From Treponema sp. (GTDB taxonomy: Bacteria; Spirochaetota; Spirochaetia; Treponematales; Breznakiellaceae): DNA of 38,470 nt. The DNA is taken from NCBI GenBank assembly GCA_009780855.1, contig WQZG01000030.1:1-38470 (forward strand), written 5' to 3'. The position numbers and the translations under genes were made by a program. Of this stretch, positions 15,963-23,539 are shown in pieces. The stretch's first letter is position 1; each line of letters begins with the position of its first letter. Under the pieces are notes generated by a model, which was given only the letters and a program-made list of their open reading frames with translations, had not been told where the DNA came from and did not search any database.

Positions 15963-16473
15963 TTTTTACCTCCGGAATATTATATACGGCAAGCGGCTTT
16001 TCCATCCACATCACATCAAGCCATCTGCCCATTTTATAACCGACATTGTGATATATGCCGACTTGCGCAAATCCAAACTTTTTATGGAGAGCCGTACTAT
16101 TATCGTTTGGGAGCGCAATGCCGGCAAATACCGTATAAATGCTTTGTCCGCACAGCTGCTCAAATAATTCGGTGTAAAGGGCGCTGCCAATACCCTGCCG
16201 CTGGTAAGCCGGCGCCACATAAACGGACACATCTACGCTGTAACGGTATGCAGCGCGTTCGCGGTGTTTTGAAGCATAGGCGAAACCCGCGACTTTACCG
16301 TCTGATTCACAGACAAGGTAAGGATAATCCAGCTTGATTTTTTCAATTCTGGTCCCGAATTCTTCGATCGAAGGAACCTCGGTTTCAAAGGAAATACAGG
16401 TATCTGTAATATAGGGAGCGTAAATGCCGAGTATGGCCTGAGCGTCGGACAAAACAGCGCTGCGAATTCGCAT
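15946..16473 (-). CDS. GNAT N-acetyltransferase, phosphinothricin-acetyltransferase-like
   Basis: Acetyl-CoA-dependent N-acetyltransferase of the Pat/Bar/MddA subgroup, whose members acetylate methionine analogues and related amino acids. The 175 residues include I-R-S-A-V-L-S-D-A-Q-A-I-L at the start, I-S-F-E-T-E-V-P-S, the acetyl-CoA loop Y-Q-R-Q-G-I-G-S-A-L near 110, and P-N-D-N-S-T-A-L-H-K-K-F-G-F near 140, ending with M-G-R-W-L-D-V. No ribosome site precedes the ATG; instead an extended -10 box lies 8 bases upstream. Overlaps the alcohol dehydrogenase start by 17 bases. The physiological substrate is unknown. Confidence 0.88.
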   Translation of the reverse strand: MRIRSAVLSDAQAILGIYAPYITDTCISFETEVPSIEEFGTRIEKIKLDYPYLVCESDGKVAGFAYASKHRERAAYRYSVDVSVYVAPAYQRQGIGSALYTELFEQLCGQSIYTVFAGIALPNDNSTALHKKFGFAQVGIYHNVGYKMGRWLDVMWMEKPLAVYNIPEVKSERFI

Positions 16474-16481
16474 TATAGTTT

Positions 16482-16507
16482 ATTATATCAGGAATTTGGT
16501 GTATAAA
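16482..16507. promoter_or_regulatory. Divergent promoter pair with -10 boxes 6-8 bases from both start codons
   Basis: The 40-base spacer between the acetyltransferase ATG (16473, minus) and the isomerase ATG (16514, plus) has an extended -10 on the minus strand (TGATATAAT, hexamer 16487-16482) and TATAAA on the plus strand (16502-16507). They lie 8 and 6 bases from their start codons. Neither gene has a Shine-Dalgarno sequence. The -35 regions are weak. Confidence 0.5.
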
Positions 16508-16513
16508 TAAAGC

Positions 16514-17368
16514 ATGATACAAATCGGCCTGCGCGCCCATGACTACGGCAAACTGCCGCCGGAACAGCTGGCAGATATTCTGGCGGACTACCATCCGGAA
16601 TCCATACAGCTTGCACTCTCAAAAGCCCTTGATCCTTCCCCCGGGCCGGGTGCGCTAAGCCCGGGATACGCGCGGCGGATACAAAAAATTTTTGAAAGAC
16701 AAAATATTTCGATTGCAGTACTGGGCTGTTACATAAACCCGATCCACCCGGAAAGGGACGAGCGTGAAAAGGCGCTGCGCAGTTTTGAAGAGCATCTGCG
16801 GTGCGCAGGGGACTTTGGCTGTGCCCTGGTCGGAACAGAGACCGGGTCCCTTAACGCAAACTGCTCATTCCATCCGGATACACAGAACGAACAAACCTTT
16901 GACCTCTTTTGTAAATCTGCCGAACGCCTGCTTAACTGCGCGGAAAAATGCGGATCAATAGCCGCCATTGAACCGGTGGCTTATCAGCATACGATTTCAA
17001 GCATTGAAAAAATGCAAGCTCTGATCGAACGCTTCCCTACCCCTGCGCTGGGTATAATTTGGGATCCGGTAAACCTAATGCCGGTTGACGGCCTGCGCGA
17101 AAGCCAGCAGTCGTTCTTTACCCGGACCATGGACGCGTTCGGAGACAGGATAATGGCAATTCATGCCAAGGACTTCCGCATGGAAAACGGCCGTAAAAAA
17201 GGCGATCTCCCTGCCGGGACCGGGGATTTCGACTGGCCGGTTTTTTTAAAACTGCTGATCGAGCGCAAACCTAATATTGACATACTGCTGGAAAACACCA
17301 GGCCTGCAACCGCACGATCGGTGATTGCGTTTCTTAGGGAAAAAGCCGCAGAGGCCGCCGCAGGTTAA
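16514..17368 (+). CDS. Sugar phosphate isomerase/epimerase-like TIM barrel
   Basis: A 284-residue xylose-isomerase-like TIM-barrel protein (AP-endonuclease-2 family), which usually isomerises or epimerises sugars or keto-sugars with a divalent metal. Likely metal ligands are Glu in A-A-I-E-P-V (near 156), Asp in I-I-W-D-P-V-N (near 191), His in M-A-I-H-A-K-D (near 217) and Glu in I-L-L-E-N-T (near 260). The G-T-E-T-G-S segment near 115 fits the barrel's third strand region. It lies 200 bases upstream of kduI on the same strand, so a part in uronate or keto-sugar use is likely, though the substrate is unknown. The stop codon falls inside the first unit of a tandem repeat. Confidence 0.82.
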   Translation: MIQIGLRAHDYGKLPPEQLADILADYHPESIQLALSKALDPSPGPGALSPGYARRIQKIFERQNISIAVLGCYINPIHPERDEREKALRSFEEHLRCAGDFGCALVGTETGSLNANCSFHPDTQNEQTFDLFCKSAERLLNCAEKCGSIAAIEPVAYQHTISSIEKMQALIERFPTPALGIIWDPVNLMPVDGLRESQQSFFTRTMDAFGDRIMAIHAKDFRMENGRKKGDLPAGTGDFDWPVFLKLLIERKPNIDILLENTRPATARSVIAFLREKAAEAAAG

Positions 17369-17452
17369 ATAAAATTCATGTAATCGGTTAAATAAAATTC
17401 ATGTAATCGGTTAAGTAAAAACCATGCAATCGGTTAAGTGAAAATTCAAGAT
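17363..17452. repeat. Tandem 23-bp direct repeat (3 units plus a decayed fourth)
   Basis: Units of 23 bases at 17363-17385, 17386-17408 and 17409-17431; the first two are identical, the third differs at a few positions, and the fourth (from 17432) decays after about 16 bases. Each begins GGTTAA and, in the first two, contains ATTCATGTAATC. The first unit includes the last Gly codon and the TAA stop of the isomerase gene. The rest of the gap to kduI (17453-17567) holds a candidate promoter only. Confidence 0.9.
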
Positions 17453-17505
17453 AAATCCGATAATCTGCCGGAATAGTTATAGTTTACTCTATACATCGCG
17501 CCCAT

Positions 17506-17533
17506 TTGACAATTTTTTATGTGTGGTTTAAAT
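17506..17533 (+). promoter_or_regulatory. kduI: Candidate kduI promoter
   Basis: A perfect -35 box TTGACA (17506-17511) is followed after 16 bases by TTAAAT (17528-17533), four of six for a -10 box; a perfect TATAAT at 17535-17540 is spaced 23 bases and so is less likely to pair with it. Just upstream, TATAG and CTATA (17479-17494 area) flank six bases as an inverted repeat that could be an operator. An AACAGGAG ribosome site precedes the kduI ATG. Confidence 0.45.
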
Positions 17534-17567
17534 TTATAATGTAATCAAAAAACCAACAGGAGTTAAT

Positions 17568-18404
17568 ATGAAACTGGACATACGTTACAGCAACCACCCC
17601 CAGGACATGAAGCACTACGACACAGCGGCCATGAGGGAACATTATCTTTTTGACAAGGTATTTATAAAGGATGAAATCAGCCTCTGTTATACCCATAATG
17701 ACAGGGTAGTGTTCGGCGGAGCGTATCCGGCGACGAAAAAACTCCAGCTCAAAGGCGGCAAGGAATTCGGCAGCGATGTTTTTCTTGATCGCAGAGAACT
17801 GGGAATTATCTGCATCGAGAACTCGGGTTCTGTAACGGCCGACGGCCAGGTTTTTAAAATGAAGAAGGGCGACGGCCTCTACATCGGCAAGGGAACCAAA
17901 GAAGTTATTTTTGCAAGCGCAGGCAAAGAAAAACCTGCAAAGTTTTACATGGCCAGCACTCCGGCCCATACAACATACCCGGCGGTTTTTATCCCGATCG
18001 AAAAAGCCAATCCCCGCAAACTGGGCGACCAGTCAACCTGCAACGCCAGGACAATTTACCAGTACGTGCATCCGGCGGTCCTGCAGAGCTGCCAGCTTTC
18101 AATGGGGATGACAATTCTGGAGGAAGGTTCAATCTGGAATACAATGCCGGTTCACACCCATGAACGGCGCATGGAAGTTTACTTTTACTTTGACGTAAAA
18201 CCCGGCCAGGTTGTTTTCCATCTCCACGGCCAGCCGCAACAGACCCGCCACATAGTCATGAAAAACCAGGAAGCAGTTATTTCGCCGTCCTGGTCAATTC
18301 ACTCCGGCGCAGGCACCGCGGCGTATACGTTCATCTGGGCAATGGCCGGCGAAAACCAGGATTTTGACGATATGGATACTGTTCCGGCAGACAAACTTTT
18401 GTAA
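17568..18404 (+). CDS. kduI: 5-dehydro-4-deoxy-D-glucuronate isomerase
   Basis: Converts 5-keto-4-deoxyuronate, the rearranged product of unsaturated uronates from pectin or glycosaminoglycan lyases, to 3-deoxy-D-glycero-2,5-hexodiulosonate (EC 5.3.1.17). The 278-residue cupin has the known zinc ligands at the same numbers as in E. coli KduI: His196, His198 and Glu203 in M-P-V-H-T-H-E-R-R-M-E, and His245 in S-W-S-I-H-S-G. The N-terminal L-D-I-R-Y-S-N-H-P and F-G-G-A-Y-P segments are also family marks. A clear ribosome site is present, and kduD follows after 53 bases, giving two consecutive pathway steps. The product is cytoplasmic. Confidence 0.96.
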   Translation: MKLDIRYSNHPQDMKHYDTAAMREHYLFDKVFIKDEISLCYTHNDRVVFGGAYPATKKLQLKGGKEFGSDVFLDRRELGIICIENSGSVTADGQVFKMKKGDGLYIGKGTKEVIFASAGKEKPAKFYMASTPAHTTYPAVFIPIEKANPRKLGDQSTCNARTIYQYVHPAVLQSCQLSMGMTILEEGSIWNTMPVHTHERRMEVYFYFDVKPGQVVFHLHGQPQQTRHIVMKNQEAVISPSWSIHSGAGTAAYTFIWAMAGENQDFDDMDTVPADKLL

Positions 18405-18457
18405 AACACGACCTCTCAAAGGGGCAAGATGATCTTAAAAACACGGAGGCAAAAATA

Positions 18458-19258
18458 ATGAGTTTTAATAATGCTTTTTCTTTAACCGGAAAGGTGGCCT
18501 GGATTACAGGCGGCTCCTACGGAATTGGTTTTGCGATTGCACAGGCTTACCACGAAGCCGGCGCGAAGATCGTCTTTAACGACATTAACCAGGAACTGGT
18601 GGACAAAGGTCTTGCTTCGTACAAACAAGCCGGAATTCCGGTGCACGGTTATGTCTGCGATGTAACCGACGAAAACGCGGTCAGGGACACCATCACAAAA
18701 ATCGAAAAGGACGCGGGGGCCATAAATATTCTGGTTAACAACGCAGGAATCATCAAAAGAATCCCGATGACCGAGATGAGCGCAGCAGATTTCCGCAAAG
18801 TCATTGACGTTGATCTCAACGCGCCGTTTATAGTTTCCAAGGCGGTAATTCCGTCGATGATAAAAAATGGCGGCGGCAAAATTATCAACATTTGTTCAAT
18901 GATGAGCGAACTGGGCAGGGAAACGGTAAGCGCGTACGCGGCGGCAAAGGGCGGGCTTAAAATGCTGACCCGCAATATAGCAAGTGAATACGGCGAATTC
19001 AACATTCAGTGCAACGGCATCGGCCCCGGCTACATCGAAACACCGCAAACGGCGCCCCTGCGCGAAAGGCAAAAGGACGGCAGCCGCCATCCCTTTGACC
19101 AGTTCATCATTTCCAAGACTCCGGCAGCACGCTGGGGCAACACAGACGATCTTAAGGGACCGGCAGTTTTTCTGGCCTCAGGCGCGTCGGACTTTGTAAA
19201 CGGCCACATTCTCTACGTAGACGGCGGGATACTGGCCTATATTGGGAAACAGCCTTAA
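18458..19258 (+). CDS. kduD: SDR dehydrogenase, probable 2-dehydro-3-deoxy-D-gluconate 5-dehydrogenase
   Basis: Classical short-chain dehydrogenase of 266 residues with the nucleotide loop T-G-G-S-Y-G-I-G (17-24), N-N-A-G (94-97) and catalytic Ser147, Tyr160 and Lys164 (Y-x3-K). The C-terminus V-N-G-H-I-L-Y-V-D-G-G is standard. Overall the sequence is close to proteins annotated as gluconate 5-dehydrogenase; placed directly behind kduI, the likely reaction is reduction of the diketo acid to 2-keto-3-deoxygluconate (KduD role). GGAGG 8 bases before the ATG supports the start. Sequence alone cannot separate KduD from IdnO-type activity. KdgK and KdgA, the next steps, are not in the window. Confidence 0.82.
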   Translation: MSFNNAFSLTGKVAWITGGSYGIGFAIAQAYHEAGAKIVFNDINQELVDKGLASYKQAGIPVHGYVCDVTDENAVRDTITKIEKDAGAINILVNNAGIIKRIPMTEMSAADFRKVIDVDLNAPFIVSKAVIPSMIKNGGGKIINICSMMSELGRETVSAYAAAKGGLKMLTRNIASEYGEFNIQCNGIGPGYIETPQTAPLRERQKDGSRHPFDQFIISKTPAARWGNTDDLKGPAVFLASGASDFVNGHILYVDGGILAYIGKQP

Positions 19259-19357
19259 AAAAATTAGAAATTAAGAATGAGAAATTAGAAATTAAAAGAT
19301 TGGAAATTATCGCCAATTCTTAATTACTCATTCCTAATTTCTCATTTCTCATTTCTT
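19259..19357. repeat. AT-rich imperfect palindrome between convergent genes
   Basis: The gap between kduD and the permease gene is built from repeats of GAAATTA and AATGAGAAATTAG on the left and their reverse complements (CTCATTCCTAATTTCTCATT) on the right, forming a long imperfect hairpin around 19308. A module of the same type recurs at 24815-24905. It may act as a two-way terminator between convergent genes, but lacks a standard GC stem. Confidence 0.7.
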
Positions 19358-19360
19358 TCA

Positions 19361-20272
19361 TTAACCCTTGACCGCTCCAATCATAACGCCCTTAACAAAG
19401 TAGCGCTGCAGGAATGGGTAAATGAAAAGTATCGGCACTGTGGTGATTACAATTGCCGCGTATTTTATTGATTCAGCAAATTGGTTGATTTGGTCTTTTT
19501 CCGTAGCTGCTGCGTTCAGAATATCGGAGTTGGCAATTAATATTGACCTAAGAATATTCTGGATGGGCAGCTTTATGTTATCCCTAATGTAGATGGACGC
19601 GTTAAACCAGGAATTCCAGTGGCCGATCCCGTAATAAAGAATAAGGACGACAATGGTTGGCTTTATAAGCGGAGTAATGATCTTGAACAATATTGTAAGA
19701 TCATTGGCCCCGTCAATGCGCGCGGACTCAGGAAGACTCTCCGGCACAGTCTCTATTGCGGTCCGGCAGATGATTGAGTTATAAACGCTTACGGCTCCGG
19801 GAAGGATCAACGACCAAAGTGAATTGTAAAGACCCAGACTGCGGATGTTCAAAAAATTGGGAATCATTCCGGCGTTAAAGAACATCGTAAAAAGAATAAT
19901 AAACAGAATCGGTTTTTTAAAATAAACATCTTTTGACGCGAGGAAAAAGCCGGTAAACAGGGTAAGCATAATATTGATTATCAAACCCCAGAACATAACA
20001 AAGAGAATGTTTTTGTACCCGGATAATATCAGCGGGTGGGTAAAGGCGAGTTTAAACGAACCGAGGGTAAATCCCTTTGGGTACCAGAGAAAGCCCGGTG
20101 TCGCCAGCAGGGCGAGGTTGTTTGTAACGGAGGCGACAATAACGTAGTACATCGGATATACGGTTACAAACATCAAGGCAACCATAAATACCACATTGAT
20201 ACTGTCAAAAACATAGTCGCTAATTGTATATTTATTCAGCTTGTTCAGTTTTTTTGGTTTTGTATTATTCAT
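19361..20272 (-). CDS. Carbohydrate ABC transporter permease (YtcP/LplC type)
   Basis: Second inner-membrane permease of a CUT1-type sugar importer. The 303-residue protein has about six hydrophobic segments and the EAA loop that contacts the ATPase: E-S-A-R-I-D-G-A-N-D-L-T-I-L-F-K-I-I-T-P-L. The tail Q-R-Y-F-V-K-G-V-M-I-G-A-V-K-G is characteristic of YtcP/LplC proteins. Start chosen at ATG 20270-20272 with a G-rich ribosome site (AGGGGG) upstream; a longer frame reaches 20344 but would run into the previous gene. It lies 10 bases after the other permease. No ATPase gene is nearby, which is usual for this family, since a shared MsmK-type ATPase can serve it. Confidence 0.92.
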   Translation of the reverse strand: MNNTKPKKLNKLNKYTISDYVFDSINVVFMVALMFVTVYPMYYVIVASVTNNLALLATPGFLWYPKGFTLGSFKLAFTHPLILSGYKNILFVMFWGLIINIMLTLFTGFFLASKDVYFKKPILFIILFTMFFNAGMIPNFLNIRSLGLYNSLWSLILPGAVSVYNSIICRTAIETVPESLPESARIDGANDLTILFKIITPLIKPTIVVLILYYGIGHWNSWFNASIYIRDNIKLPIQNILRSILIANSDILNAAATEKDQINQFAESIKYAAIVITTVPILFIYPFLQRYFVKGVMIGAVKG

Positions 20273-20282
20273 CCGGCGCCCC

Positions 20283-21218
20283 CTAAAACAAGCCCAGTTC
20301 AGTATATTTGCGGCTAAGGGTATTGGCTCCGAACAGGAACACAATATTCACCACCGAATTAAACATCCCGACCGCAGTCGCGTAGCTGTAGGCGGCGTCC
20401 TGGATACCGCGGCGGTAAACAAACGAAGAAATAACATCCGCCACCGAATAAATATTAGGGTTATAAAGCAGAATTATTTTTTCAAACCCGACATTCAGGA
20501 TTCCTCCCATACGCAGGATAAAGAGCACCATTATAATGGGCAGCAGATTGGGCAGAGTAACACTGAAAATACGCCTGAATCTGCCGGCTCCGTCAATAAT
20601 CGCCGCTTCGTATTGTTCCTGATCAATACCGGTAATGGCCGCGAGGTAAATGATGGAATTCCAGCCTATGTACTGCCAGATGTCTGATATTATGTAAATG
20701 GGATAAAAGTACTGCGGAAACATGAGAAAATTTTTCCCGGCGCCGCCAAAAGCCATAGTTATTTGGGAAAAAATCCCGTCGCTTGTCGTATAATTGCGGA
20801 TTAGACCGCCTACAACAACCATGGAAATAAAATAAGGCATATATGTGATAGTCTGAACTGTGCGCTTAAAGGCAATATTTTTTAATTCGTTAAGCAGAAT
20901 GGCAAGGAGAATGGGAGCGGGAAACCCAAACAGGATACTCAGCAGACTTATGGACAAAGTATTTTTAATTAACCTAAAGAAATACGGATCCTTAAAAAAA
21001 GTAATAAAATTCTTTAATCCTACCCATTTACTGCGCATTATGCCAAGGTTGGCCCTAAAATCCTGGAACGCTATAACCAAACCATAAATTGGTTTATATG
21101 AAAAAAGAATAAAATAAACCAGCACAGGCAGAATCAGCAAATACTTATATTTGTTCAGTCTAAAATCTCTTGCCAGGACTTTTCCCAGCGGAAGTTTACT
21201 GATGTTTATGTCCCTCAT
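20283..21218 (-). CDS. Carbohydrate ABC transporter permease (LplB type)
   Basis: First permease of the same CUT1-type importer, 311 residues with six hydrophobic segments. The cytoplasmic N-terminus is followed by Y-K-Y-L-L-I-L-P-V-L-V-Y-F, then the family-typical Y-K-P-I-Y-G-L-V-I-A-F-Q-D-F. The EAA loop is E-Q-Y-E-A-A-I-I-D-G-A-G-R-F-R-R-I-F-S-V-T-L-P. AGGGG 5 bases before the ATG supports the start. It is separated from the binding-protein gene by 123 bases that contain a terminator, so the permeases are probably made at a lower level than the binding protein. Substrate unknown; transport of an oligo-uronide is only suggested by the neighbouring kdu genes. Confidence 0.93.
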   Translation of the reverse strand: MRDINISKLPLGKVLARDFRLNKYKYLLILPVLVYFILFSYKPIYGLVIAFQDFRANLGIMRSKWVGLKNFITFFKDPYFFRLIKNTLSISLLSILFGFPAPILLAILLNELKNIAFKRTVQTITYMPYFISMVVVGGLIRNYTTSDGIFSQITMAFGGAGKNFLMFPQYFYPIYIISDIWQYIGWNSIIYLAAITGIDQEQYEAAIIDGAGRFRRIFSVTLPNLLPIIMVLFILRMGGILNVGFEKIILLYNPNIYSVADVISSFVYRRGIQDAAYSYATAVGMFNSVVNIVFLFGANTLSRKYTELGLF

Positions 21219-21282
21219 GGTACCCCTTTTATTTAATAATTATGAAATGAATCCAATAAATTGTCAACAAAAAGGTCACCAA

Positions 21283-21318
21283 CAAAAAAGGCCGCCCCGG
21301 ATTCCGGGAGCAGCCTTT
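21283..21318 (-). terminator. Intrinsic terminator/attenuator between binding protein and permeases
   Basis: Minus strand: AAGGCTGCTCCCGG pairs with CCGGGGCGGCCTT across an AAT loop, followed by a T-rich run (21289-21283). It lies 24 bases after the binding-protein stop codon and before the permease genes. Partial read-through would give the usual excess of binding protein over permease. Confidence 0.85.
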
Positions 21319-21341
21319 ATATCAACAGAAAAAATCAGTAA

Positions 21342-22970
21342 TTAGCGGGCAAGGTACCTGTCGTAGGCTGCCTGATAAATCTTTAAGAGCTCCGGCGCGC
21401 CCATCGAATTAACCTGGGCAACATAAGCGTCCCAGTTGGACAATGGGATCTGGCCGGTAAGGAACTGTATAGCGGCTTCATTTACATAGGTTGAAATGGC
21501 TGCGCGCAGATCCGCGGCCCTGGTGCTCTCGTCCGGGGTAAGCGTCATACCGTTGGGCATTTTGCTCGGGAAAGAGATCGCCTGGTTGGGATAGAACCAG
21601 AGATCGTTTGCGTCAATTGATTCCTGGGTGTTCTTCATGTAGAGCAGGGCAGTCGCCTGGATGCAGTTGCCGCTCCAGGTTGATCCGCCGTATTTGTCGA
21701 TGGAGTTGTTAAGTCCGTCAGGATCATTGGTAACCAGGGGAAGATAGGCCGGTTTCCCGTCAGGACCGTAATCCCAGGAAACACCTTTCTTGCCGAAGTT
21801 CCAGTAAAGGTTCCCGTCATCGGTGTAGGCGTAGTCCAGCATCCTCATGACCAGTTCCATATCTTCGGGTTTTACCGATGATGTAACAACCGCTACTACA
21901 GAACCTATGCCGTAGCCGCCGTCAACCTGAACCAGGGTACCGTCGTCGCCCTTGGGATACTGAAGTCCGATCCAGTTCGAGCCGTTTTTGGCGCCGTCAG
22001 CGTCGACTCTCCAGTTGGACATCTGGCCCATGGAGGTAATGGAAATACCCATTTTTTGATTAAGGGCATTGGAGCGGGCCATTGTGTCGGTGATGGAAAG
22101 GAAGTCCTGATCGATAAGGCCGTCATTCCACCATTTGTTAAAGAACTGGAGTTCGTTCCTGAATTCCGGCTGGATATTGGCAAGCTGAACTTTTTTGTTG
22201 TTGTCGATATAGAGTCTGTAATCTGCAAAAGTATAGGCGCCAAAGGCTCCGGAAATACCGGTTCCGTATCCGGAAACGCGCGACCACGCAAAGCTCATGG
22301 GCACATTGTATTTTTGCTTAAAAGTACGGAGTGTTTTATCCCAGTCGGAAAGGGTTGCGGGAAGGGGAAGATTGCTCTGATCAAGCCAGGTCTTGTTGAC
22401 TACCGGGCCCAAATAAGTATCGTTCCAGCCGCCAGCTTCGCGGAAGAAGCCGTAGCCGTAATATTTGCCGCTGTCGGTCTTCATCGCGCGGTCATAGGCC
22501 GGATTGGTATGAATCCATTTCCAATAGGCCGGAGACCATTCCTGCATATGGGGGCTAAGGTCCTGGAAAGTGCCTTCGTCGATATACCTGGCCGCGTCGC
22601 CCATCATTCCGCCGAACATAATGTTCGGGAGATCGCCGGACGCCAGTGTCATGTTAATGGCCTGCGCGCTGTTTGTTCCGGCAATGGGGAATATCCATTT
22701 AATGGTAACCCCAAGCATGTCCTGGAGACCGGTGTGGAAAGGTGACTGATCCGCGCTGGCATATACAGCATTGGGTACATAGCCTTCAGATCCAAACCAG
22801 GTTATAGTTTTGTTTTTGGCATTCATCGGATAACCGGTGAAAGTTATGCTTTGCTTTACAGCCGTACTGCCGGAGGCAGCCGGAGCGGCGGCTTTTTGGC
22901 AGCCGGCAAAGACCATTGCCAAAACAAGTACGGCAACAAAAATCAATGCCGTCTTTTTCATTCCGTTCAT
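21342..22970 (-). CDS. Extracellular sugar-binding lipoprotein (LplA/ABC family 1)
   Basis: Substrate-capture component of the adjacent ABC importer, held to the membrane by a lipid. The 542-residue protein has a lipoprotein signal with V-F-A-G-C (Cys24), then an Ala/Ser-rich spacer and a large bilobed binding domain. Segments such as G-T-N-S-A-Q-A-I-N-M-T-L-A-S-G-D-L-P-N-I near 100 and M-R-M-L-D-Y-A-Y-T-D-D-G-N-L-Y near 385 are typical of LplA-type proteins paired with LplB/YtcP permeases. AAGGAG 5 bases before the ATG at 22968-22970 decides the start. The bound sugar cannot be deduced. High expression is suggested by the good promoter and by the terminator right after it. Confidence 0.92.
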   Translation of the reverse strand: MNGMKKTALIFVAVLVLAMVFAGCQKAAAPAASGSTAVKQSITFTGYPMNAKNKTITWFGSEGYVPNAVYASADQSPFHTGLQDMLGVTIKWIFPIAGTNSAQAINMTLASGDLPNIMFGGMMGDAARYIDEGTFQDLSPHMQEWSPAYWKWIHTNPAYDRAMKTDSGKYYGYGFFREAGGWNDTYLGPVVNKTWLDQSNLPLPATLSDWDKTLRTFKQKYNVPMSFAWSRVSGYGTGISGAFGAYTFADYRLYIDNNKKVQLANIQPEFRNELQFFNKWWNDGLIDQDFLSITDTMARSNALNQKMGISITSMGQMSNWRVDADGAKNGSNWIGLQYPKGDDGTLVQVDGGYGIGSVVAVVTSSVKPEDMELVMRMLDYAYTDDGNLYWNFGKKGVSWDYGPDGKPAYLPLVTNDPDGLNNSIDKYGGSTWSGNCIQATALLYMKNTQESIDANDLWFYPNQAISFPSKMPNGMTLTPDESTRAADLRAAISTYVNEAAIQFLTGQIPLSNWDAYVAQVNSMGAPELLKIYQAAYDRYLAR

Positions 22971-22986
22971 AAATTCTCCTTAAAAG

Positions 22987-23016
22987 ATTATAAATGGACC
23001 GGAAAATTCCGATCAA
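22987..23016 (-). promoter_or_regulatory. Promoter of the sugar-binding protein gene
   Basis: On the minus strand TTGATC (23016-23011) and a perfect TATAAT (22992-22987) are 18 bases apart. The start point would be near 22980, so the leader is very short and begins at about the AAGGAG ribosome site. The spacer contains GGAA-TT-TTCC, a small inverted repeat that could bind a repressor. Confidence 0.65.
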
Positions 23017-23089
23017 GACAGGGAACATACCTTGTCATCCTAATTATTCCATAAATGATGTTTTATGTCAATAAAAACAGCCAACACAT

Positions 23090-23205
23090 TGAATAGTAAG
23101 TAGTAAATGGTTAGTAGTAAGTGGTAAGTGGTTAGTAGAGAAGACAACTACTTAGCTACTTAGCTACTCACTACTTAACTACTTCCTACTTAACTAGTTA
23201 CCACC
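23090..23205. repeat. Low-complexity inverted repeat upstream of the glycine riboswitch
   Basis: The left half is made of repeated AGTAAGTAGT/GGTTAGTAG units and the right half of ACTACTTAGCTACTTA units, so the whole can fold into a long imperfect hairpin with its centre near 23146. It occupies most of the gap between the divergent binding-protein gene and the gcv promoter. No ORF or known element is seen in it. Confidence 0.75.
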
Positions 23206-23211
23206 GCGCTG

Positions 23212-23240
23212 TTGCCGTTTTTTGAAAAATACACTATATT
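23212..23240 (+). promoter_or_regulatory. Promoter of the gcv operon upstream of the riboswitch
   Basis: TTGCCG (23212-23217) and TATATT (23235-23240) with a 17-base spacer match the housekeeping consensus at four and five positions. Transcription would begin near 23247, a few bases before the first stem of the riboswitch, which is the expected geometry. Confidence 0.65.
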
Positions 23241-23254
23241 AAAAATGTTCGAAT

Positions 23255-23488
23255 AAAAAATCCGGGAGACATCCGGTATTTAAAAATTTTTATTTAATTA
23301 TAAGTTATTAAATACCGGGGGCCGTAGGGGCAAGGCGAAAAACTCTCAGGCAAAAGTACCGGATTTTTTAGGCCGTATAAGGCCTGTCGACACTCCGAAA
23401 AATTATGTTTTAGTTTCTTACAGTAAAAAACATAATACCGACGAGGCAATTTCCCGCTGGGAAAGAATCTTTCAGGTAACAGACGGAG
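23255..23488 (+). ncRNA. Tandem glycine riboswitch
   Basis: Two glycine aptamers in series, the usual cooperative arrangement in front of glycine-cleavage genes. Aptamer 1 (23255-23369) has an 11-bp closing stem, an AT-rich hairpin near 23273-23318 and the conserved core GGGGCAAGGCG followed by ACTCTCAGGCAAAAG. Aptamer 2 (23393-23488) is closed by CTCCG/CGGAG and contains the core CCGACGAGGCAA followed by GAATCTTTCAGGTAACAG. Between them lies AGGCC-GTATAA-GGCCT, a small extra hairpin. Binding of glycine normally turns the operon on. Two more hairpins between aptamer 2 and the gcvT ribosome site (about 23492-23525 and 23531-23555) may be the expression platform. Confidence 0.92.
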
Positions 23489-23524
23489 CGCACGCATATA
23501 TTAATACGTTTCGTATATATATGC

Positions 23525-23539
23525 GGCACGGTTTTTGCA
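23525..23539 (+). promoter_or_regulatory. Candidate -24/-12 (sigma-54-like) promoter between riboswitch and gcvT
   Basis: GGCACG (23525-23530), four bases, then TTGCA (23535-23539) matches the -24/-12 consensus at all specified bases except that the leading T is C. A start near 23550 would give a leader of about 30 bases that lacks the riboswitch but keeps the GGAG ribosome site. The same bases take part in a hairpin, so a chance match is possible. Confidence 0.4.

Noticed and set aside
20273-20344. Longer start for the YtcP-like permease
   Set aside because: It would overlap the upstream permease by about 60 bases. ATG 20272 has a G-rich ribosome site and gives the usual length.
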